Position numbers and translations under genes: made by a program. Source: Spartobacteria bacterium UBA6821 (GTDB lineage Bacteria > Verrucomicrobiota > Verrucomicrobiia > Chthoniobacterales > UBA6821). Taken from it: a DNA stretch of 32,324 bases. Shown in pieces: positions 16,361 to 24,785 of this stretch. How positions within the stretch are numbered: position 1 is the stretch's first letter; each line of letters starts with the position of its first letter. Where the stretch lies: positions 1 through 32,324 of the forward strand of contig DKEN01000108.1 in the NCBI GenBank assembly GCA_002452515.1. Reading direction: 5' to 3'. Under the pieces are notes generated by a model, which saw only the letters and a program-made list of their open reading frames with translations, did no database searches and was not told the origin of the DNA.

Positions 16361-16923
16361 GGCGTGCTTAGAGACCTAAAGCAGTGAGCCATGTGGTCGT
16401 TCACCATGCCGATCGCCTGCATGTAGGCGTACATGATGGTCGATCCGACAAAAGTCATCCCACGCTTTTTCAAGTCTTTGGAGAGAGCGTCGGACTGAGA
16501 TGAAGTCACAGGTATCTCCTCAAAGTTCCCTGGCTTGTTGACGAGGGTTGATCCTCCCACAAAGGCCCAAGCATAGGTGTCGAAAGATCCGAACTCCCGT
16601 TGAATTTGCAGAAAAATCCGCGCGTTTTTTCGAGCAGCAAATACTTTCAGACGATTTCTGATGATCGAGGGATCCAAGAGCAGGACTTCAAGTTCAGTGT
16701 CGGTCATCGTGGCCACCGCCTTAGGATCAAATGCTTTGAAAGCTCTACGATAACCCTCCCGTCTTTTCAGAATGGTCTCCCAGCTTAGTCCCGCCTGGGC
16801 ACCTTCCAAGAGAAGCATTTCAAAATGCTTCCGATCATCATGCACCGGAACACCCCATTCCTCGTCATGATAAGCCTCGTAAAACGGCTTTCCCTGACCA
16901 ACCCAAGCGCAGCGAGTGAGCAT
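16357..16923 (-). CDS. tag: DNA-3-methyladenine glycosylase I
   Basis: The 188-residue base-excision enzyme removes 3-methyladenine from alkylated DNA. The N-terminus MLTRCAWVGQGKPF and YHDEEWGVPVHDD match Tag. The zinc-binding residues are all present: Cys5, His19, and the C-terminal H-x3-C in NDHMAHC. The LLLEGAQAGLSWETIL block that lines the base pocket is near 38-53. I chose the ATG at 16923; a TTG three codons upstream is also open. It converges on the DUF2126 gene with a 4-base overlap, so there is no space for a terminator between them. The P-II gene ends 26 bases upstream on the same strand, so readthrough could link them. Confidence 0.95.
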   Translation of the reverse strand: MLTRCAWVGQGKPFYEAYHDEEWGVPVHDDRKHFEMLLLEGAQAGLSWETILKRREGYRRAFKAFDPKAVATMTDTELEVLLLDPSIIRNRLKVFAARKNARIFLQIQREFGSFDTYAWAFVGGSTLVNKPGNFEEIPVTSSQSDALSKDLKKRGMTFVGSTIMYAYMQAIGMVNDHMAHCFRSLSTP

Positions 16924-16949
16924 CGGGACCAACTGTGGTCGGCAACGGA

Positions 16950-17339
<390 letters not shown>

Positions 17340-17403
17340 TCACTCTCTCTTAGGCACCATGTCGAGCCTGGAAGCGGGTTTCGAAATTTTGGAATCGGCA
17401 CAA

Positions 17404-17435
17404 AAAAAGGCGGAGACCTAAGTCTCCACCTTTTT
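17404..17435 (-). terminator. Intrinsic terminator of the amtB-glnK unit
   Basis: A 14-base stem (AAAAAGGCGGAGAC pairing with 17422-17435) surrounds a CTAA loop. On the minus-strand transcript the single non-Watson-Crick position (17411/17428) becomes a G-U pair, and the stem is followed by seven U residues (17408-17402). This orientation supports its use by the leftward transcript. Confidence 0.88.
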
Positions 17436-17478
17436 GTAGGAAGCCTGTAGAAGACTACAAAAGCTTGATGAGCCCGTC

Positions 17479-19436
<1,958 letters not shown>

Positions 19437-19483
19437 GGGTTGGTGTTGTTGTTTTGCGCCTATTGGGGCGGTAAGGGGAATAA

Positions 19484-19499
19484 AGCAACCCCTATGCCA
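19484..19499 (-). promoter_or_regulatory. Sigma54 -24/-12 promoter of amtB-glnK
   Basis: The minus strand reads TGGCATA-GGGG-TTGCT, an exact match to TGGCAYR-N4-TTGCW, with a further T in front. Transcription should begin near 19473, leaving a leader of about 37 bases to the ATG at 19436. The rest of the 360-base divergent region up to the ABC exporter gene contains one inverted repeat (next entry) and no clear promoter for the rightward gene. Confidence 0.85.
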
Positions 19500-19621
19500 A
19501 CTTTTTCAGGTTTTCTAAAATGCCACTCCCTGATCCCCATTTTGCCCAGTCTCTGATTCGAAGGCCGGGTAGCAGTTAATTGTTTGGCGATTTTTTCCCA
19601 ACACCAAAGTGAGTTTCTGAA

Positions 19622-19641
19622 AATGGCGATTTTTAGCCATT
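19622..19641. promoter_or_regulatory. Inverted repeat, possible activator site for the sigma54 promoter
   Basis: AATGGC-N8-GCCATT lies about 125-155 bases upstream of the amtB sigma54 promoter, the usual distance for an enhancer-binding activator such as NtrC. It does not match the enterobacterial NtrC consensus, so the link is positional only. A related TGGCGATTTTTT occurs nearby at about 19586. Confidence 0.3.
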
Positions 19642-19796
19642 ATAGCTTTTAAAACAACCGATCCAGCGAACAATTATTTGTAACCATCTATTTAAGAACG
19701 AGTAATATCCTGTCGATAAATCTTGTTTCCGATAAATTCCCGCTTTAGCTGATCCTCGGCATTGCTTCCTTGAAGCGGAACCTCTTCTTTAAGCCT

Positions 19797-21590
19797 ATGC
19801 GAATTCTCCTGCGTGTCTTTGGTTACACGGCCCGATATCCTTGGATGGCTTTTGCCACGATGGTCTGCGCCGTCGGGAGCACCCTGACCGTGGTGGTCTT
19901 TCCCGCCGTCACCCAGCAGATCATAGACAAGGTCATCAAAGATCATCATCCAGAGCGTCTGATCCCCCTGATCGTGACGGGTCTTGCTGCCTACTTCGCT
20001 CAAGATCTGCTCAATGCTCTCCGCATCCTCCTAAACAACCACTTCGAACAACGGGTGATCTTTGATCTTCGCAGCGATCTCTATGCCCGCATCCAGATGC
20101 TCCCTCTCCAATGGTTCGATAACAGATCCACTGGCGACATCATGACACGCCTTGTGGATGATGTGACCAGCGTCGAACGCGTGCTCATCGACGGGATCGA
20201 ACAGGGAACCGTCGCCCTTCTCCAGATCGTCATTATTCTGGCCGTGATGACCCACTACAGCCGCGCCCTGACCCTCGCAGCACTGGCTCCATTGCCTTTT
20301 CTTGTCGTCGGAGCCCTCTCTTATAGCTTCACCGCGGGCAAGCGCTACCGGACTGCCCGCAAGGCCACCTCGGCATTGAACTCACTCCTGCACGACAACC
20401 TTGACGGCATCCGCCAAATCAAGACCTACACCAGTGAGACAAGGGAGCACGCACGTTTCAATGCCGCCAGCAACACCCTGCGTGAGGCCTCGCTGATTGT
20501 CATGCGCTACTGGGCGATCTACAGCCCGACCATGAGCTTTCTGTCCAATGTCGGCAACGTGATGATACTGGCCGTTGGCGCAACCCTCGTGCTCTCCCAC
20601 TCCATGGAATCGGGTGTCCTGGTCTTCTTTCTGATTCTTGCACGCTATCTTTATGAACCGATCGGACGGCTTCACTCCCTGAATCAACTTGTCCAAGCTG
20701 GGAGGGCCGCAAGCGAACGTGTCTTCTCCATACTCGATGCCACCGTCGAACCGGGTTACAAGGAGCCATCGGCAGAGTTTTCCAAGGATTCCAATCTTTC
20801 CTCTAATTCGCAGAAGGGGGATGTGCGCTACACCAACGTCTCCTTCCAGTACCAGGACAACACCCCGATTCTGCATGATATCTCCCTTCACGCCCGTCCA
20901 GGAGAGATGATCGCCCTTGTCGGTCCCACCGGCGCTGGAAAAACATCGCTGATTCATCTCCTGAGCCGCTTTTATGAACTCAGTTCCGGTGAGATCCTTC
21001 TCGATGGCGAATCGATCAGGAAGATACCTCTTGCACGGTTGCGTCACTCGGTGGCCATGGTGACACAGGAGAGTTTTCTCTTCAATGGAACCACGGCTGA
21101 CAATCTCCGCATCGGAAAACCCGATGCCACTGAAGAGGAGATGTGGGTCGCTCTTGCTGCTGCCAACGCCGACTCCTTCGTCAATCGCCTTCCCAAGAAA
21201 CTCCATACCCAACTTGGCGAACGGGGAGTTAAACTCAGCGTCGGTGAGAAGCAACGCCTCTCTATCGCCCGCGCGCTGCTGAAAAATCCCCCGATCCTCG
21301 TCCTCGATGAGGCGACGGCCAGCGTCGATAACACCACAGAGCGGCTTATTCAGGAAGCGCTGCAGCACCTGCTCGCGAACCGCACGAGCTTCGTCATTGC
21401 CCACCGCCTCTCCACGGTCCGTCATGCCGATCAGATTCTTGTCATGGAAAGGGGCCGTATCGTGGAGCGTGGCACTCATGATTCCTTGCTGGCTGAAAAT
21501 GGCCTCTACGCCTCGCTCTGCCGGGAGGCCGATGCCCAGGGCGGAATTCTAGGCCTCCTTGCTCCTCAGAAGGAGTCGCTGCGGGATTAG
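19797..21590 (+). CDS. ABC exporter with fused membrane and ATPase domains (MsbA-like)
   Basis: This half-transporter has 597 residues. The membrane domain (about 1-330) has around six hydrophobic segments and the coupling stretch LQWFDNRSTGDIMTRLVDDV. The nucleotide-binding domain has Walker A GPTGAGKTS near 376-384, the Q-loop VTQESFLFNGT, signature LSVGEKQRLSIARAL (LSVGE in place of LSGGQ), Walker B ILVLDEATASVD and the H-loop FVIAHRLSTVR. It works as a homodimer in the inner membrane. Architecture fits lipid A/lipid or multidrug exporters; the substrate cannot be read from sequence. I chose the ATG at 19797; a TTG at 19770 is possible. Its stop codon TAG falls inside the left terminal repeat of the element at 21588-21853. 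Confidence 0.88.
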   Translation: MRILLRVFGYTARYPWMAFATMVCAVGSTLTVVVFPAVTQQIIDKVIKDHHPERLIPLIVTGLAAYFAQDLLNALRILLNNHFEQRVIFDLRSDLYARIQMLPLQWFDNRSTGDIMTRLVDDVTSVERVLIDGIEQGTVALLQIVIILAVMTHYSRALTLAALAPLPFLVVGALSYSFTAGKRYRTARKATSALNSLLHDNLDGIRQIKTYTSETREHARFNAASNTLREASLIVMRYWAIYSPTMSFLSNVGNVMILAVGATLVLSHSMESGVLVFFLILARYLYEPIGRLHSLNQLVQAGRAASERVFSILDATVEPGYKEPSAEFSKDSNLSSNSQKGDVRYTNVSFQYQDNTPILHDISLHARPGEMIALVGPTGAGKTSLIHLLSRFYELSSGEILLDGESIRKIPLARLRHSVAMVTQESFLFNGTTADNLRIGKPDATEEEMWVALAAANADSFVNRLPKKLHTQLGERGVKLSVGEKQRLSIARALLKNPPILVLDEATASVDNTTERLIQEALQHLLANRTSFVIAHRLSTVRHADQILVMERGRIVERGTHDSLLAENGLYASLCREADAQGGILGLLAPQKESLRD

Positions 21591-21853
21591 AGCGGTTTAA
21601 GTAATTCTCTAGCCATTCTTTGTCTGGCGATCCTCCCGGATCAGCTATCCCGTCCCTAGAGAAGGGATGGGACTGCCTTCGGCATGCCGAAGCTGTGTTC
21701 CCACACGCACCTTCTGCAGCGGCATAGGGCGTTTGGCGGTGTCGCATCGCTCGGGCTGTAGCACAGTGACTACAGCCGCTTCGCTTGCTCCTTGCCAACC
21801 AACCCCCATGGCGCTCGCAAATCGACGGCCACACTATTATTTAAATCGCTCTA
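21588..21853. repeat. Structured 266-base element with terminal inverted repeats, left of arsR
   Basis: The ends TAGAGCGGTTTAAGTAAT (21588-21605) and 21836-21853 are inverted repeats matching at 16 of 18 bases and bounded by TA on both sides. Inside are three hairpins: ATCCCGTCCCT with AGGGATGGGAC (about 21647-21673), TTCGGCATGCCGAA near 21678, and GGCTGTAG/CTACAGCC around CACAGTGA near 21754-21777. This looks like a MITE-like or REP-like element or a structured RNA. It fills most of the 323-base gap before arsR, and no gene was found in it. Confidence 0.65.
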
Positions 21854-21868
21854 AAATCCCGATGCTTC

Positions 21869-21911
21869 TTGACTCTCACCTCCACGGTAGATTATTTGGC
21901 ATTTTTGCCAA
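21869..21911 (+). promoter_or_regulatory. arsR promoter with ArsR operator palindrome
   Basis: TTGACT at 21869-21874 resembles a -35 and GATTAT at 21890-21895 a weak -10 (15-base spacing). Immediately downstream, TTGGCA-TTTT-TGCCAA (21896-21911) is a perfect interrupted palindrome ending two bases before the arsR ATG. Its place across the expected transcription start is what an autorepressor site would need. The leader would be very short. Confidence 0.5.
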
Positions 21912-21913
21912 CT

Positions 21914-22240
21914 ATGCGCCCCTCCCCCACAACTCTGAAAAGGAACGCCTCCGCTCGGTCCCTTGTCGTCAAGGCGATGGCCCACCCCACACGCCTGCTG
22001 ATCATGGAGCGGCTGACTCATGGCGAACAATGCGTGAATGAACTCACCCATCTTGCAGGCTGCGATGTGACGACCCTCTCCAAACACCTAGCTGTGATGA
22101 AAAAAGCGGGCCTGCTCGTCTGCGAGAAGAGAGGCGTCTCCGTCTATTACCAGATTGCCTGCCCCTGCTTCGGGGAATTCTTCCGCTGCATCGATCTGAT
22201 CACCACATCCCGATCAGCCAGAATCAGCTGCGCCTGCTAA
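21914..22240 (+). CDS. arsR: ArsR-family metalloregulator
   Basis: The protein is a 108-residue winged-helix repressor. The core AMAHPTRLLIMERLTHGEQCVNEL, the recognition helix VTTLSKHLAVMKKAGLL and the wing CEKRGVSVYYQI match the ArsR/SmtB family. Possible arsenite-binding cysteines are Cys in EQCVNEL, GCDVTT, the C-terminal CPCFGEFFRC and the tail SCAC. The classical ELCVCDL site is absent, so sensing probably uses a different Cys set. I chose the ATG at 21914; an upstream TTG at 21869 would cover the promoter and operator. It begins an arsenic cluster (DUF6428, arsC, ACR3) but is separated from it by a 278-base structured element. Arsenite should release it from the operator at 21896-21911. 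Confidence 0.88.
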   Translation: MRPSPTTLKRNASARSLVVKAMAHPTRLLIMERLTHGEQCVNELTHLAGCDVTTLSKHLAVMKKAGLLVCEKRGVSVYYQIACPCFGEFFRCIDLITTSRSARISCAC

Positions 22241-22518
22241 AGGGAAGTGCTGATTTAATCCCATGATGACTGCTGTAGGCCAAAAGGCTGATTTTTCAGG
22301 CGCGAAGCGCAGTGGCAATACCCCTGCGGTCTTGCCCCAGCGAGCAACGCCAAAAATCAACCTTTTATCCACAGCCCCATGGGGTTGCGGCGGTAACAGG
22401 CCGGAGGCTGCGTTGGCTTTGCGCTTACAGCCCGCAAGGGGATGCGCGCGCAAAGCCGCCTTGCCTGCCGTCCACTCCTACCGCAACAGTCTCGTTGCGA
22501 TCAAATCAGCGCTTCCCT
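22241..22518. repeat. Structured 278-base element with terminal inverted repeats, between arsR and DUF6428
   Basis: The ends AGGGAAGTGCTGATTTAATC (22241-22260) and 22499-22518 are inverted repeats matching at 18 of 20 bases. Inside, AAAAGGCTGATTTTT (from about 22281) pairs with AAAAATCAACCTTTT near 22352, CCCCATGGGG is palindromic, and GGCTTTGCGC pairs exactly with GCGCAAAGCC around 22414-22457. The whole can fold as an outer stem with several inner hairpins. An 88-codon open frame crosses it on the plus strand but has no start signal. It starts one base after the arsR stop. Confidence 0.7.
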
Positions 22519-22525
22519 CAAACTC

Positions 22526-22990
22526 ATGAATACCTCGACACTCCTGAAACTCCTCGTTGCCCATCCCAAGCATCATCTTCAATTCATCCTTCCCGATGGT
22601 GGGAGAATTCCGATTCACGCCCACATCACCGAGGTGGGACGGATCGACAAGACCTTTCTGGATTGCGGTGCCACCGTTCGTAAAATCTCCAACCTCTCCC
22701 TCCAGGCTTGGGTGGCCGAGGATACGGATCACCGACTTCCAGCCGGAAAACTTGCAGAGATCATTGATCGCGCTGCCCCCATCATCGGGAATGAGGACTT
22801 GGACGTGGAGCTCGAATACGAAGATGAGCTGATCTCCCAGTTTCCGGTGGAAAGTGGAACCATCGCCGAGACAACCATCGTCTTCATCTTGGGATCCAAA
22901 CACACCGACTGTCTGGCGAAAGAGATTTGTCTCCCTCCGTCACTCCAACCCGCAACCGATTCCTGCTGCTCCGGTTCCGGCTGCTGCTGA
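22526..22990 (+). CDS. DUF6428 family protein of arsenic operons
   Basis: The 154-residue cytosolic protein has a body that matches DUF6428 as I recall it: NLL-type start, HHLQFILPDGGRIPIHAHIT, EVGRIDKTFLDCG, then LSLQAWVAEDTDHRLPAGKL. The C-terminus is Cys-rich, with HTDCLAKEICLP and a tail DSCCSGSGCC that could bind a thiophilic metal such as arsenite. The family is found in ars clusters but its activity is not established. I chose the ATG at 22526, eight bases after the structured element; the frame is open upstream but that part lies in the element. arsC follows after 51 bases. The Cys tail suggests arsenite binding or hand-off to ACR3. Confidence 0.75.
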   Translation: MNTSTLLKLLVAHPKHHLQFILPDGGRIPIHAHITEVGRIDKTFLDCGATVRKISNLSLQAWVAEDTDHRLPAGKLAEIIDRAAPIIGNEDLDVELEYEDELISQFPVESGTIAETTIVFILGSKHTDCLAKEICLPPSLQPATDSCCSGSGCC

Positions 22991-23041
22991 GCCCAAGCCT
23001 ACTCACTACTCAGGGTTCAGCCTTCAGCTTTCTTCCCATTA

Positions 23042-23482
23042 ATGACCACCAAACCTCTTGTCCTCATCCTCTGCACCGGCAACTCCTGCCGCAGCCATCT
23101 TGCCGAAGGCATCCTGCGTGCCACGGCGGGCGATCTCATCGAGGTCGCCAGTGCAGGTTCCAAACCAGCAGGATATGTCCATCCAAAGTCCATCGAAGTC
23201 TTGAATGAAATCGGGATCGATATCTCAGGGCACCACTCCAAACACATGGATGAGTTCCTGAGCCGTCCCGTTGATACCGTGATCACCGTCTGCGGCAATG
23301 CCGACCAGGCCTGCCCAATGTTCCCCGGACAGTTGCACCGTTTTCATTGGGGATTTGATGATCCCGCCCATGCGACAGGAAACGATGAGGAGATCCTCAA
23401 GGAATTCCGCCGCGTGCGTGATCAGATCAGACTGGTCTTTGACGCCTACGCCGCAGGATTGAAGAGAGGGAAAGACCTCTAA
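23042..23482 (+). CDS. arsC: Thioredoxin-coupled arsenate reductase
   Basis: The product is a 146-residue low-molecular-weight phosphatase-fold arsenate reductase. The P-loop CTGNSCRS carries nucleophile Cys11. The redox pair is Cys84 and Cys91 ([10 protein letters not shown]), the six-residue spacing of the S. aureus pI258 ArsC type, in which thioredoxin recycles the disulfide. [13 protein letters not shown] near 101 supplies the general acid Asp. It reduces arsenate to arsenite in the cytosol for export by ACR3, encoded 20 bases downstream. It is slightly longer than the family norm (about 131-140). All three catalytic cysteines are present, so it should be active. Confidence 0.94.
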   Translation: MTTKPLVLILCTGNSCRSHLAEGILRATAGDLIEVASAGSKPAGYVHPKSIEVLNEIGIDISGHHSKHMDEFLSRPVDTVITVCGNADQACPMFPGQLHRFHWGFDDPAHATGNDEEILKEFRRVRDQIRLVFDAYAAGLKRGKDL

Positions 23483-23502
23483 TTTGGAAAAAAGAAAATC
23501 TC

Positions 23503-24588
23503 ATGGAAACTGTATCCGCCCCTGCCAAGAGAAGACTCGCCTTCTTTGAACGCAATCTGACCCTCTGGGTACTCCTCTGCATGGTAGCAGGGGTACTGCT
23601 CGGCACCATCACTCCCAAGGGAGTCGCCACGCTCAGCACCTGGGAGTTTGGCCATGACTCTCATGTGAATGTGGCGATTGCCATCCTGATCTGGCTCATG
23701 GTCTATCCCATGATGCTGAAAATCGATTTCAGCGCCATCGGCGGGGTGACACGCCGACCGAAGGGGCTGCTCGTGACTCTCTTTGTAAACTGGATTGTGA
23801 AACCCTTTAGCATGGCTTTCCTTGGATGGCTCTTCATCCAGCATCTCTTCTCACCGTGGATCGATGCTCCCACAGCGCGCGAGTACACGGCCGGGCTGAT
23901 CATCCTTGCAGCGGCTCCTTGCACCGCAATGGTCTTTGTCTGGTCCTACCTGACCGACGGAGATCCCGCTTACACACTCGTCCAAGTGGCACTGAACGAC
24001 CTGATTATGCTGGTCGCCTTTGCCCCGATTGTGATGTTTCTCTGCGGTGTCTCCGGCGTGGTGGTTCCCTCCTCCGTACTCATCACCTCTGTGATCGTCT
24101 TTATCGTGATTCCACTCGTTTCCGGATGGCTGACCCGTACCCTGCTTCTCAAGACACGCGGAACTGAGTGGCTTGAGAAGTCATTCCTGCCGAAGTTTCA
24201 ACCGGTCACCATGATCGCCCTCCTGCTCACCCTGATTTTGATCTTTGCCTTTCAGGCAGGGAACATCACCCACCGTTGGCTGGCTGTGCTCTTCCTTGCC
24301 GTGCCGATTATCATCCAAGTCTACTTCAATTCCAGCCTCGCCTATCTCCTGATGCGCTGGCTCAAGGTTCCTCACAATGTCGCCGCACCCGGCGCCCTGA
24401 TAGGAGCAAGCAACTTCTTCGAGCTCGCCGTCGCCGTCGCCATCACCCTTTTCGGCCCCTCCTCGGGTGCTGCACTGGCCACCGTGGTCGGCGTCCTTGT
24501 CGAAGTTCCCGTCATGCTGACCGTCTGCAGTGCCTGCAACGCCACCCGTGACTGGTTCCCACCGGAAGAGCAATCCTCCCAATCCTAA
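23503..24588 (+). CDS. acr3: Arsenite efflux permease, ACR3 family
   Basis: The 361-residue inner-membrane carrier has about ten transmembrane helices. The conserved Cys140 in LAAAPCTAMVFVWSYL and the Glu in GASNFFELAVA near 307-317 are the residues shown to be essential in ACR3 proteins. The N-terminus LAFFERNLTLWVLLCMVAGV and the MVYPMMLKIDF block are also typical. It exports arsenite (As(OH)3/As(OH)2O-) using the proton gradient and completes arsR-DUF6428-arsC-acr3. No arsA ATPase or arsM was found. It converges on the APC permease gene across 197 bases. Database records may label it arsB, but it is not the ArsB family. Confidence 0.95.
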   Translation: METVSAPAKRRLAFFERNLTLWVLLCMVAGVLLGTITPKGVATLSTWEFGHDSHVNVAIAILIWLMVYPMMLKIDFSAIGGVTRRPKGLLVTLFVNWIVKPFSMAFLGWLFIQHLFSPWIDAPTAREYTAGLIILAAAPCTAMVFVWSYLTDGDPAYTLVQVALNDLIMLVAFAPIVMFLCGVSGVVVPSSVLITSVIVFIVIPLVSGWLTRTLLLKTRGTEWLEKSFLPKFQPVTMIALLLTLILIFAFQAGNITHRWLAVLFLAVPIIIQVYFNSSLAYLLMRWLKVPHNVAAPGALIGASNFFELAVAVAITLFGPSSGAALATVVGVLVEVPVMLTVCSACNATRDWFPPEEQSSQS

Positions 24589-24785
24589 CATGCCCCTTGC
24601 TTCCAAGCGTTGGGAGGTGTCTCAGTTTGTAGGTTAATGAATAGACTTCGCTTAAGGCGCAGTAAGTTTAAATGCAGAGCAAGGAGGGCAAGCGTCAGCC
24701 GTAGAAAAGGCACGTAGGAACGCAGCTTAATCATTCGAGGCGAAGGCACGCCCCAGTTCAATCCCAATCACCACCACCGTGCTCG
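24589..24785. repeat. Intergenic region carrying a dispersed-repeat core
   Basis: This lies between the convergent ACR3 and APC genes. AGCGTCAGCCGTAG at 24691-24704 is an exact inverted copy of 7329-7342. The preceding GCAAGGAGGGCAAGCG resembles the minus strand of 21781-21796 (GCAAGGAGCAAGCG). Outer segments TTAAGGCGCAGT and AACGCAGCTTAA are imperfect inverted repeats. A short hairpin CTCGTCAC-ACA-GTGACGAG (24782-24800) overlaps the APC stop codon. No gene was found. Confidence 0.5.

Noticed and set aside
20382..21479. 365-codon open frame on the minus strand inside the ABC exporter gene
   Set aside because: It is antisense to a gene with all ABC motifs intact, has no family resemblance, and is explained by codon bias in GC-rich DNA.
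22263..22529. 88-codon open frame across the element after arsR
   Set aside because: The sequence is explained by the nested inverted repeats; there is no ribosome-binding site and it would overlap the DUF6428 start.
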